The notes under the pieces are model-generated. The model had not been told where the DNA came from. It ran no database searches and saw only the letters and a program-made list of their open reading frames with translations. This document shows positions 28,331 through 37,483 of a stretch of DNA of 64,000 nt, one piece after another. A program made the translations under genes and the position numbers. Source of the DNA: Spirochaetota bacterium (GTDB lineage: Bacteria; Spirochaetota; UBA12135; COTS27); the NCBI GenBank assembly GCA_013426755.1, contig AP019861.1, positions 2,620,922 through 2,684,921 of the forward strand, written 5' to 3'. Each line of letters starts with the position of its first letter. The first letter of the stretch is position 1.

Positions 28331-28619
28331 ATTGTTTATATTTAGCGATATTGTTTATATTTAGCAACATTGTTTATATTTAGCAACATTGTTTATATTT
28401 AGCAACATTGTTTATATTTGGCAATATTGTTTATATTTGGCAACATTGTTTATGTTTAGTAATACTGTTTATATTTAGCAATATTGTTTATGTTTGGCAA
28501 TATTGTTTGTATTTAGCAACATTGTTTATATTTAGCGATATTGTTTATATTTGGCAACATTGTTTATATTTAGCAATATTGTTTATATTTGGCAATATTG
28601 TTTATTGTTAGTGATATTA
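28331..28619. repeat. 19-bp tandem repeat, about 15 copies
   Basis: The unit ATTGTTTATATTTAGCAAC repeats every 19 bp from 28331 to 28619 with small changes (AGCGAT, GGCAAT, AGTAAT endings). Because 19 is not a multiple of three, the open frame across it is accidental. Confidence 0.93.
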
Positions 28620-29270
28620 TTTTACGAATTTTATAAAATTTCACTTTTTCATCGCAATCTGCTCAAATTACTTAAATATTGTACTCATACGCTACTTATT
28701 TATACACCACTTACATCGTGGTATTTATCAATCACTGCATTTAATGACTATACATTGATGACTACATACATTGTGACTACATATATTGATGACTGTAAAC
28801 TTAAAATGGTTATAAATAAATTTAAAATAGCTATGAATTTAACTGCCATCCATCAAATTGCACCCATTAAATCGCATCACAATCAAATCACTTCACCGAT
28901 TACAAACCCTCATTAAATCGTCATTAAATCCTCATTTATCGTATCATCTAGTTTATTGCCATAGACAAATAAAAATGGTATAATTTTAAGCCATTCCTTA
29001 TATTTTAGTATTTTTTTAGATTGTGTGCTCCTATTTTGGGTAGATTTCTGCTGGGTCATAATTTTTACTTCCTAGTACTCGTTTATTTCATCGTTCATAC
29101 CTAATTTTTATCTGTTCATACCTGATTCTCATTTATTTATGCCTGTCTCGTCTGTTCATACTTGGTTCTTATTTATTTATGCCTGATTCTCGTCTGTTCA
29201 TACTTGGTTCTTATTTATTTAAGTAATATGTATTAGCCCTCTTACTTGCAGCTGTTACTAGATTTCACAT
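28620..29270. repeat. Gene-free region with TCTGTTCATAC / TTATTTATGCCTG repeats
   Basis: Between about 29085 and 29222 a unit like TCGTCTGTTCATACTTGGTT followed by CTTATTTATTTATGCCTGAT recurs three to four times. The remainder (28620-29085) shows only short repeats such as ATTAAATCG-type units near 28865-28940. Confidence 0.6.
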
Positions 29271-30410
29271 CTCCTAATTTCATTGAATTTCATTAACTTT
29301 CACTCAAATTTCTCTGTTCTCCTCGTATTCTCCTCATATTCTGCTTGTATTCCTATCATATTCTCTCGGTATTCCATATTCTCCCTATACTCTATGTTCT
29401 CCCGATATTCTGTATTTTTCTGATATTCCATACTCCCTTTGTATTTATCTCTGTTTTTGTTCGTGCCAAAACTTTATTTTCATTAACCTACAACCATTTC
29501 TCATCATTTCATCAATCATTAATACCTGTTAATAAAACCTATTTTCTAATAACCACCAAGTTTTAATAGCCACCAAGTTTCATACCTCCTCATCTCACGG
29601 GCACCCCCCTAATTTCATTGAATTTCATTAACTTTCACTCAAATTTCTCTGTTCTCCTCATATTCTGCTTGTATTCCTATCATATTCTCTCGGTATTCCA
29701 TATTCTCCTGATATTCTGTGTTTTCCTGATATTCTGTATTTTCTTTGTATTTGTCTCTGTTTTTGTTCACGCCAAAACTTTATTTTCATTAACCTACAAC
29801 CATTTCTCATCATTTCATCAATCATTAATACCTGTTAATAAAACCTATTTTCTAATAGCCACCAAATTTTAATAGCCACCAAGTTTCATACCTCCTCATC
29901 TCACGACACCCCCTAATTTCATTGAATTACATCCACTTTCTCTCAAATTTCTCTGTTCTCCTCGTATTCTCCTCATATTCTGCTTGTATTCCTATCATAT
30001 TCTCTGTGTTTTCCTAATAATTCTATATTCCCTTTGTATTTGTCTCTGTTTTTTGTCATTCTCTCGGCATTCCATATTCTCCTGATATTCTGTATTTTCC
30101 TGATATTCTGTATTCTCTTTGTATTTGTCTCTGTTTTTTGTCATTCTCTCTGTATTCCATATTCTCCTGATATTCTGTGTTTTCCTGATATTCTGTATTC
30201 TCTTTGTATTTGTCTCTGTTTTTTGTCATTCTCTCTGTAGTTCCATATTCTCCTGATATTCTGTATTTTCCTGATATTCTATGTTCCCTTTGTATTTATC
30301 TCTGTTTTTGTTCGTGCCAAAACTTTATTTTCATTAACCTACAACCATTTCTCATCATTTCATCAATCATTAATACCTGTTAATAAAACCCATTCATCAG
30401 TAATAACCGT
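29271..30410. repeat. Three long (about 300-bp) direct repeats with nested microrepeats
   Basis: Copies start CCTAATTTCATTGAATT at 29273, 29608 and 29912, 335 and 304 bp apart. Each has a TATTCTCCTGATATTCTGTG-type pyrimidine-rich block followed by CCAAAACTTTATTTTCATTA and CATTAATACCTGTTAATAAA. The first two end with CACCAAGTTTCATACCTCCT. In the third copy the TATTCTC block is expanded by internal units of about 90 bp. No credible gene lies inside; the small open frames are repeat-derived. Confidence 0.88.
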
Positions 30411-30467
30411 TAATAAGACCTACTATTAACATCCGTCAATAAAACCTAATCTCAGTAAAAATCGATC

Positions 30468-32009
30468 ATGAAGCTAGGAAGTATTATCATTGAGGTCTTC
30501 AGCACCCAAGCCAAGCCAAGTGAAAATCTAACCACTGTCTTAAATGCCCTAAGTATCCCCCTCATCAAACGAATCAATCAAACAACCCTCCCCGATCTTA
30601 ATACACTCCTCCCAACTCTCCACAGCCTAACACAACACCTAGATGGAATTGTCATCGGCTACAATGACAGTGAATTTTACGTTCTTGATGAAAATAGACG
30701 GTTAGTAACCCATTTTAAAGAATATGGAGCGGATATTGCTTTCGGGGACGGCTATCCTGAAGGCATGGTCTTTCTCATCCTCAGACCAGAAACCCTTCCA
30801 GTAATGGAAAATATTCGCACCCAACACAAAATCTCCGTCTCACGCGAAGTCTTCCATAACATCATTGAAACCGACGTCAATACGTTCGATATTGATAATA
30901 TTTACCCAGACCACTCGCTTAGAACCTTACGCCTCTCGTTCTTCTCCAATAACATTCAAAACATATACACCCTCTCTCAAATAAAAAAACTTCCCCAAAT
31001 ACAAACCCTCAAACAAAAATCCAACTCCCTATACGCCTTTAACGATATAGCAGAAATTATCCTATCTCATAAACATATCCTAAAAACCATTCCCAAATAT
31101 TACGAATTCACCCTCACAAACTACGGAGCCCACCACCATACATTCTCCCCCTATCATACCCACCATAACCCTAATACAGAAAAAAAACTTCAACAAAAGG
31201 AAACCTCACCACAAGAACCCCCCATCTCACCACAAGAACCTCCCATTACTCACCTTTCATTAAAAAATTACTCCATTATGCTAAGAAAAGCACGCGCCTT
31301 TTCAAAAGACCCCATCATTGCACTAGCAGGCTGTACAGACCCCACAACCCACCCCAAATGGACGCAATTCGTAGAAACAACCTTAAATCATAAACTTAAT
31401 TGCATCATTGAAACCTCAGCACTAGGTTTTTCTAAAGAAATCGCCGATACCCTCCTAACACACCCCCAAAAATCCTTCCTAAAAATTATCTTCAAACTCA
31501 ATGGAACCACCGCCGCCATGCACGCAAAAGTCACAGGACTCCCTCCTAACCTTTCCATTGAAACATTCACACCCCAATTTGAAAAACGCCTAGAAGCTAT
31601 CGAATACTACCTCCTCAGAAATCCAGCCCAAAGCTACATTGAAATCACCAAGGTACGCGACAATATCCACCACCTAAGTGAATTTTATGACCACTTCAAA
31701 CGCTACACACCCAATATCATCATCGCTAAGTACAATTCCTACAAAGGACACCTGCAAGAACGACGCGACGACCCAATGCGCCCCTTCTATCCTATAGATT
31801 GCTGGCACTTAAAACGTGATTTTTACATCGACGAACTCGGAGACGTCTGGGTCTGTAAACAAGACTTCCATAAAAAACACTGCCTAGGCAATCTCATCAC
31901 CGACCCCATCGAACAATTATTTAATAACGGAACCCCTTATTATCAAAACCACCTAAACAATTGGTCGTTTTGTAAAAATTGTGACGAAGCCTACACTTAT
32001 AACTTTTAA
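30468..32009 (+). CDS. Spiro-SPASM-like protein (SPASM-type C-terminus without a radical-SAM core motif)
   Basis: 513 residues. The C-terminal part has cysteines spaced as in SPASM domains: PIDCWHLKRDFYI, VWVCKQDFH, KKHCLGNLI, then WSFCKNCDEAY. In radical-SAM maturases this region binds auxiliary 4Fe-4S clusters, and LGNL followed by I-E-Q-L-F matches the usual SPASM wording. The radical-SAM CxxxCxxC motif is absent. This fits the spiro-SPASM family that I recall as restricted to spirochaetes; the N-terminal half (AFGDGYPEGM region) is unlike anything else I know. Residues about 225-262 form a low-complexity insert with a repeated SPQEPPI unit. The stop is followed 103 bp later by the reductase gene on the same strand. 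The reaction is unknown. Confidence 0.75.
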   Translation: MKLGSIIIEVFSTQAKPSENLTTVLNALSIPLIKRINQTTLPDLNTLLPTLHSLTQHLDGIVIGYNDSEFYVLDENRRLVTHFKEYGADIAFGDGYPEGMVFLILRPETLPVMENIRTQHKISVSREVFHNIIETDVNTFDIDNIYPDHSLRTLRLSFFSNNIQNIYTLSQIKKLPQIQTLKQKSNSLYAFNDIAEIILSHKHILKTIPKYYEFTLTNYGAHHHTFSPYHTHHNPNTEKKLQQKETSPQEPPISPQEPPITHLSLKNYSIMLRKARAFSKDPIIALAGCTDPTTHPKWTQFVETTLNHKLNCIIETSALGFSKEIADTLLTHPQKSFLKIIFKLNGTTAAMHAKVTGLPPNLSIETFTPQFEKRLEAIEYYLLRNPAQSYIEITKVRDNIHHLSEFYDHFKRYTPNIIIAKYNSYKGHLQERRDDPMRPFYPIDCWHLKRDFYIDELGDVWVCKQDFHKKHCLGNLITDPIEQLFNNGTPYYQNHLNNWSFCKNCDEAYTYNF

Positions 32010-32112
32010 TAACTTTTTTTATAACTTTTAATAACGCTCTTTTAAAATCACGAACCCACCACTACTTAACAACCCAACTGCTTACATTCATTCTATTACA
32101 GGGAACTGAGCC

Positions 32113-33147
32113 ATGGAAAAAACCTATCGCGCCCTCGTCGTGCGTAAAGACGAAACATCTAAAAAAGTCTCTCATCAAATAACAGAGCTTTCACACAAAT
32201 CACTCAATGAAGGCGAGATCAAAATCGCTGTCAAATATTCATCTCTCAACTATAAAGATGCTCTCTCACTCACAGGTCATCCCGGCGTCACAAGGAAATT
32301 TCCACACGTCCCAGGTATCGATGCTGCGGGTATCGTCATCGAAACACGCTCTCCTGAGATAAAAGAAGGTACTGAAGTTATCGTCACAGGATCAGACTTA
32401 GGCATGAATACCCATGGCGGACTCGGAGAAGTTATTATCGTTCCTCAAACATGGGCTGTTCCTAAACCTAAGACGCTCACACTCAAAGAAGCGATGGAAC
32501 TCGGCACAGCAGGTTTCACCGCAGCACAATGCGTCCAAGCCATCCACAGCCTCGTACCCACGCATAATAACGACCTGCCCGTAATCGTTTCAGGTGCCAC
32601 AGGCGGCGTCGGGTCCATCGCCTTAGCCTTACTCCATAACCTAAATTATCCCATCCAAGCACTCAGTCGTAAAGCCGCAGAACCTAACAGCCCAGCAGCA
32701 ACGTTTTTAACCCAACTTTGCAACCTCTCACCAGACAATATTCTCGACCCAAGCGCCGCGCTTACAGAAGAAATGATGGCAAAACCGCTCCTCAAAGAAA
32801 CCGCACTGAGCGCCATTGATACTGTCGGTGGGGACATCCTCGCTTATCTCCTCAAAGTCATTCGCTACCGCGGCGGTGTCGCTGCCTGTGGGCTCGCCAA
32901 AGCAGCTGATCTCAACACAACCGTTTATCCGTTCATCCTCCGCGGCGTAAGCCTCATCGGCATAGACAGCGCAGCCTGCCCGTATCCAGAACGTCTTAAC
33001 ATATGGGAAAAATTGTCTTCCACATGGAAACTCACTTCGCTAAGCCCTCTTGTCAAAACTATTTCACTCGAAGCAGCACCCTCTGAACTCAAGCACTTCC
33101 TAACAGGGTCTGTCACAGGTAGAATTGTCGTCGAACACAAGTGGTAA
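32113..33147 (+). CDS. yhdH: YhdH/AcuI-type zinc-independent MDR oxidoreductase (acrylyl-CoA reductase family)
   Basis: 344 residues with the quinone-oxidoreductase/MDR fold. YRALVVRKDE, SSLNYKDALSLTG, FPHVPGIDAAGIV and ELGTAGFTAAQCV are hallmarks of the YhdH/AcuI branch, and VSGATGGVGSIAL is the NADPH-binding Rossmann loop (about 158-170). No structural zinc cysteines are present. AcuI reduces acrylyl-CoA to propionyl-CoA with NADPH; the substrate here is not proven by sequence. The ATG at 32113 is preceded by AGGGAA. The stop overlaps the start of the following lipoprotein gene by 7 bp. Confidence 0.9.
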   Translation: MEKTYRALVVRKDETSKKVSHQITELSHKSLNEGEIKIAVKYSSLNYKDALSLTGHPGVTRKFPHVPGIDAAGIVIETRSPEIKEGTEVIVTGSDLGMNTHGGLGEVIIVPQTWAVPKPKTLTLKEAMELGTAGFTAAQCVQAIHSLVPTHNNDLPVIVSGATGGVGSIALALLHNLNYPIQALSRKAAEPNSPAATFLTQLCNLSPDNILDPSAALTEEMMAKPLLKETALSAIDTVGGDILAYLLKVIRYRGGVAACGLAKAADLNTTVYPFILRGVSLIGIDSAACPYPERLNIWEKLSSTWKLTSLSPLVKTISLEAAPSELKHFLTGSVTGRIVVEHKW

Positions 33148-35291
33148 CTCCTACGCTCTGCTACCTATTAAAGAAGCTTAGAGCATTGTTAGTCATTGTA
33201 TCCTATTTTATCATCGGGTTATTACTGCATGCTTGCGGCAAACCCGATGAAGTACTCGTCTATCTAGACAGTACGCCTAGCCATGCGAAACTATTTCTCG
33301 ATAAGAAATACATTGGCATCACACCTGTTTATACAAAAGTCATTGAGGACAATCACTACCAGATCACTTTAAAGAAAACACACCACTACACCTATCAAGC
33401 ACATCATAAGTTAGACGACGAAAATACTTTTCCTTTAAGTCCTATTGAAAAAGAACTAACGCTTATCATCACACCGCGCCCCGAATGGGTGTTTCTAAAC
33501 AATGAACCCCTCTTTCAAACTACCGACCCCACAAAGAACAAGTCCTTTACTTTAACAAGTAATTTCCCATATGGCACACACACGCTCTTCGCATTTAAAA
33601 CGGGGTATCCACTTCTTAAAAAATCATTACCTATCGATGAAGCTACACCCACTGAGCGCAAATTGACTTTCACCGCACCACCCTACCAGACAAGTGTTTT
33701 AATAACCAGTACTCCACCTGGCAGTGATCTGCTATTTGAAAATTACTTCTTAGGACAAACGCCACTAATCTTAAGAAATCTAAATTCCGCTCACTACGAC
33801 TTCACGCTCAGAAAAAATAACTATCATTCCCAGCCGATCAATTTTACCCTCACAAAGAATGAACACAAAAAACTTCACATCACATTAACAGCCTACCCGA
33901 CATTAAATCAAGTCACCTTTAAAGGATTACCACAACAAGCCATAGTGACGTTGCAAAAAATACCAGAAACTGAGACCAGTACTTCATCTAAGCCCACATG
34001 TGCTGACTGCACCATCCAAACGCTAGCCCTCAGTAAAGATACCAGCGCTCATACCCATAATGACAACTACCAGCTAAAAACAACCCTCCTAGCAGGAACA
34101 TATCGCTATAAAGTGCTCTCCGCTACAACATATCCATCCGAAGGCACTTTTTCCATCACAGAGGGAAGTGACCACGAAGAAACCGTAGCCGTCATAAAAA
34201 AATTCGCTTCCACACTCACACCCATTCAAACACGATCACTTAACACTCTTAAAGTAACTACAGCACTCCTAACCGCAGACACACTGTACCTGCTACTAAA
34301 TGAAAAGGGACACAAATCAAGCGCTCCAATCCTCCTAAAACACAAAATAACTACGCTCACAACCACACCACCCAACTCAAGCACCCTACCGCTCACCGAA
34401 CAATCATTTAAGACCCTCACTCCTCATTACATCAAAACTCTGTTAAATGCCGCTGCGCGCAACCAACCGCTACCAACATTGCAATCTGAGCAGATCAGGT
34501 CATTTTCATATATTTTACCACAGTTCAATAACCCCGTCCAGACGCAATTTCCAAACACACTGCATCTCTTCGATAACAGCCTTCATAAGATCATTCATCT
34601 AGACCCATTCTCATTAGCACCTATCTCTAAAACAAGTTTGCTCTCGTGTCTAAATAAGACGTCAACTTTCACAAGCACGCTCCCCCTTATTACAGGCCAG
34701 GCTGCATTTCTCACCTCTCATCCCTCAACAGCCCCCACCTCACCTAACTCACAATCTACAACCACATCAAGCATCTCTCACCTCAATATGCTAGTCACCG
34801 ATCTTGCTAATGAAGTCATCACAGAATTTGTCTGGGACGCCGCTTATTTTAATAACGATAAAACAACTCCTACTAAAAATCCAGCAGGCCTCATAGCCTG
34901 TCGTCCTTTCATAAAACAATCCCAACCGCTCCACGGAAAAGCAATTGCCGTTCTAAAGCAGACCTCCACCCCACACGAACATGATGAATTTGTTTGGATC
35001 GGTGAAGAATACGGCACCATTCTCAAAGTCTACGATCGCAGAGGATACTTCTTAGAAAAAGTTACACTCAATATGCCCTTACAAAAGAAATTCGCACGCC
35101 CTGAAAGTAGCCAGTTATTGTATTTGTTTGCAGTCCCCCCACAAACTCTCATCGTGATCGCAAGACATTTCATTAACCCACAAGTCGCTTCTGCCAAATC
35201 TTCCTCTTCCCAAGCCAATTTCATATCCCCACTCCCAGCTTATGAAGATTTCATTTATCGCTACACGATTAAAACCCAGCCACCATTATAA
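33141..35291 (+). CDS. PEGA-domain lipoprotein, otherwise uncharacterised
   Basis: 716 residues from a GTG at 33141. A basic N-terminus, hydrophobic segment and LLLHAC give a lipobox with Cys32, so it is probably a lipoprotein. PEGA-like modules follow: VYLDSTPSHAKLFLDKKYIG (from about 39) and VLITSTPPGSDLLFENYFLG (from about 185), each a small beta-domain found in surface proteins, often involved in envelope contacts. The middle and C-terminal parts are Thr/Ser-rich beta strands that I cannot assign; near the end come EEYGTILKVYDRRGYFLEK and LLYLFAVPPQTLIVIARHF, reminiscent of a beta-propeller blade. The 7-bp overlap with yhdH indicates coupled translation. The methyltransferase gene follows 21 bp downstream. 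Confidence 0.8.
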   Translation: MVTPTLCYLLKKLRALLVIVSYFIIGLLLHACGKPDEVLVYLDSTPSHAKLFLDKKYIGITPVYTKVIEDNHYQITLKKTHHYTYQAHHKLDDENTFPLSPIEKELTLIITPRPEWVFLNNEPLFQTTDPTKNKSFTLTSNFPYGTHTLFAFKTGYPLLKKSLPIDEATPTERKLTFTAPPYQTSVLITSTPPGSDLLFENYFLGQTPLILRNLNSAHYDFTLRKNNYHSQPINFTLTKNEHKKLHITLTAYPTLNQVTFKGLPQQAIVTLQKIPETETSTSSKPTCADCTIQTLALSKDTSAHTHNDNYQLKTTLLAGTYRYKVLSATTYPSEGTFSITEGSDHEETVAVIKKFASTLTPIQTRSLNTLKVTTALLTADTLYLLLNEKGHKSSAPILLKHKITTLTTTPPNSSTLPLTEQSFKTLTPHYIKTLLNAAARNQPLPTLQSEQIRSFSYILPQFNNPVQTQFPNTLHLFDNSLHKIIHLDPFSLAPISKTSLLSCLNKTSTFTSTLPLITGQAAFLTSHPSTAPTSPNSQSTTTSSISHLNMLVTDLANEVITEFVWDAAYFNNDKTTPTKNPAGLIACRPFIKQSQPLHGKAIAVLKQTSTPHEHDEFVWIGEEYGTILKVYDRRGYFLEKVTLNMPLQKKFARPESSQLLYLFAVPPQTLIVIARHFINPQVASAKSSSSQANFISPLPAYEDFIYRYTIKTQPPL

Positions 35292-35312
35292 AAAATAACT
35301 GCCCGCAAACCC

Positions 35313-36077
35313 ATGTCCTCTTTTTTAGACCGTCAGCCGCCGTGGTATGAAGAATGGTTCGATGAAAATTACATTGACCTTTATATAAATCGCGACGATC
35401 GTGACGCAGCGATGCAGCTCGATCTCATCGAGAAAACACTCCCCCTAAATAAAGGTCCCAACGGCGATAGCTTACTAGATGCAGCCTGTGGTTACGGCCG
35501 CCACGTAGCAGCACTCCTAGCAAGAGGATACACTAAAACACGTGGCATTGATCTCTCAAAAACACTGATCGCTCACGCCCATAAAAAAAACCCAATGCTT
35601 CCTATCAAAGTAGGGGACATTCGCACACTAGAAAAATACGAAAAACCACAGTCCATTACAGCAGTCCTCTCGCTCTTCACCAGTTTTGGTTACTTCGCTA
35701 ACGACACCGACCACCTTAAAGCCCTTACCAGCATGCATACGGTGCTCAAGCAGAAGGGGTGGTTATGGCTTGATTTCTTAAATCCAGATCACGTCAAAAG
35801 CACCCTCAAACATGAAAATATGAAAACAACTCCCACCGGTAAACAATTTCACGAAAAACGCGCTATTGTAAAAAATCGCATTGTCAAAACTATCACCGTG
35901 ACCCTTCCCAATGCCACCCCACAGTATTATCAAGAATCCGTTCTCTTATATACAAAAAAAGAACTGATAGGATTAGCCGAAAAAGTAGGATTTTCACCAC
36001 AACACGTCTTTGGTGATTACACGGGAGCGGCTATCACAAAAACTTCACCGCGCATGATTTTTGTATTTCAAAAATAA
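35313..36077 (+). CDS. Class I SAM-dependent methyltransferase
   Basis: 254 residues. SAM-binding motif I is LLDAACGYGRH at 54-64, followed by TRGIDLSKTLIAHA (motif II acidic residue) and VLSLFTSFGYF (post-II strand, a hallmark of small-molecule methyltransferases of this type), then WLWLDFLNP. The beginning WYEEWFDENYIDLY is common in a bacterial family often annotated only as methyltransferase type 11 or 25. The substrate is unknown. It lies immediately before bshC (27-bp gap) and after the PEGA lipoprotein gene, on the same strand; a link to thiol metabolism would be guesswork. Confidence 0.9.
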   Translation: MSSFLDRQPPWYEEWFDENYIDLYINRDDRDAAMQLDLIEKTLPLNKGPNGDSLLDAACGYGRHVAALLARGYTKTRGIDLSKTLIAHAHKKNPMLPIKVGDIRTLEKYEKPQSITAVLSLFTSFGYFANDTDHLKALTSMHTVLKQKGWLWLDFLNPDHVKSTLKHENMKTTPTGKQFHEKRAIVKNRIVKTITVTLPNATPQYYQESVLLYTKKELIGLAEKVGFSPQHVFGDYTGAAITKTSPRMIFVFQK

Positions 36078-36104
36078 GTTTCACGAAAACAAGGACATTC
36101 CCCC

Positions 36105-37388
36105 ATGACCTCTTCTAATTCAGCTAACAACCGCAGTGTTGTTACAGGACAGCAATTAGGTCTTTTAGGCGGACCGCTTTTTTCTATTGTGAAATTAATC
36201 GGTGCTATTCGTGAAGCTGAAACAAGAAATACGCAGGCTATCTTTTGGTTAGAATCTCATGACGCGGACTTTTCTGAAGCAAACACTTTAACATTCATAG
36301 ACCCCTCGCATACCATTCATCGCCTGCAGTGGAAGAAAAAGACATTCGGTATGCCTATAGGGACTATTATTATCGATGATGATCTGATCGCTATCATTGA
36401 GACGATGTTTCGTATGCTTCCACAAACAGCAGCCAGTCGCGCCGCTCGCCGTCTGGTGTTAGCCTGCTTTAAAGTGAAGCGAAATTTAGGAGCAGCAACT
36501 GAAGAGTTATTCAAGCATTATTTCAAAGACTTTAAAATAACTTTTTTTAATCCCTACAATAAGGCATTCCATGAATTTTCAAAACCACTACTGCTCCGTG
36601 AAGCAGAACACACCCCCGTAGACAATCAATGCAATCTGTTCGCCCTCGTAGACGGAATCCGTACAAGTGTCTTCCGTTCAAGTCGTCATCATTTCACAAC
36701 AAGAACAGGAAAACCCGTTAACCTCCATCGCCACATCCTCGTCCCCAATCTTAAAACACGTAGCCTCCTCCAAGACGCCTACCTCAATGTCGATTGTTAC
36801 ATTGCTGGAAAAAGTGAAGCCGCTTATCTTAAAAACCTCGAACCCGAATATATTAGACACCACATCACACCAGCCACCGTAAAAAAAAGAATGTTCCTCA
36901 CCCTCCTTACACCCCAATACCAAAACCACCTTAAATCACTCCATTCACTAGGAATTTCGCTAGCCACACTAAAACGCTACCCCTATCATGATCTTCACTA
37001 CAACCTCATAAAAAAAAGAACCGGTCTAGACCTGCTAAATCACCGCGCTAAGCTAAAAACCGAGAAAGAAAATTTCCTTAAAGCACTTACACCATTAGAA
37101 CACAAAGAAGCTATTTCTTCACCTATGCCGCCTAGTCTCAAAAAAATAGAACGACTGCTTTATAAAGAATTAAAACATCTCTGGGGCGCTAAGCGCGCGC
37201 GTAGCAAAAAACTCGTTGCACCCGAAGCCACCCTGCTAAAAGAACTTCGTACATGGGTCTACCCTTTTAATACAGAGCAGGAACGTATTTTCAATTGGGT
37301 TCCATTGATTGCTGAGCATGGCAAACCACTGCTGCATACGATCTACAATCAATACACCTTTACGAATAAGGTCTTAAAACTTGACTAG
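36105..37388 (+). CDS. bshC: BshC-like putative cysteine ligase (bacillithiol synthesis), short form
   Basis: BshC is thought to add cysteine to GlcN-malate in the last step of bacillithiol synthesis. The BshC N-terminal motif is at residues 13-25 (VTGQQLGLLGGPL), followed by AIFWLESHDADFSEANTL (the W-x-[AE]-x-[ED]-D-H-D-x-x-E-[AV]-x pattern), DCYIAGKSEAAYL and the C-terminal QERIFNWVPLI. At 427 residues it is about 100 shorter than typical BshC (about 540): the roughly 80 residues that usually precede the TGQQ motif are missing, and the coiled-coil part appears shortened. No bshA or bshB is in the window, so the bacillithiol role depends on genes elsewhere. Confidence 0.8.
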   Translation: MTSSNSANNRSVVTGQQLGLLGGPLFSIVKLIGAIREAETRNTQAIFWLESHDADFSEANTLTFIDPSHTIHRLQWKKKTFGMPIGTIIIDDDLIAIIETMFRMLPQTAASRAARRLVLACFKVKRNLGAATEELFKHYFKDFKITFFNPYNKAFHEFSKPLLLREAEHTPVDNQCNLFALVDGIRTSVFRSSRHHFTTRTGKPVNLHRHILVPNLKTRSLLQDAYLNVDCYIAGKSEAAYLKNLEPEYIRHHITPATVKKRMFLTLLTPQYQNHLKSLHSLGISLATLKRYPYHDLHYNLIKKRTGLDLLNHRAKLKTEKENFLKALTPLEHKEAISSPMPPSLKKIERLLYKELKHLWGAKRARSKKLVAPEATLLKELRTWVYPFNTEQERIFNWVPLIAEHGKPLLHTIYNQYTFTNKVLKLD

Positions 37389-37483
37389 AGTCCCTTAGAT
37401 TGAGTTCCTTAGTAGGTCATTTAAACAATTTCACAACTCCACAACTCCAATAAGAACGATCCATTAGGCTAGGAGGAGCATTT

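Noticed and set aside
28408..28611. 67-codon open frame rich in Ile/Phe/Tyr across the 19-bp array
   Set aside because: It is a by-product of the AT-rich 19-bp repeat; the period is not a multiple of three and there is no ribosome site or family resemblance.
29345..30240. Several hydrophobic open frames of 68-84 codons
   Set aside because: They are translations of the 300-bp repeats and the TATTCTC block; near-identical frames recur with each repeat copy, and nothing else supports them.
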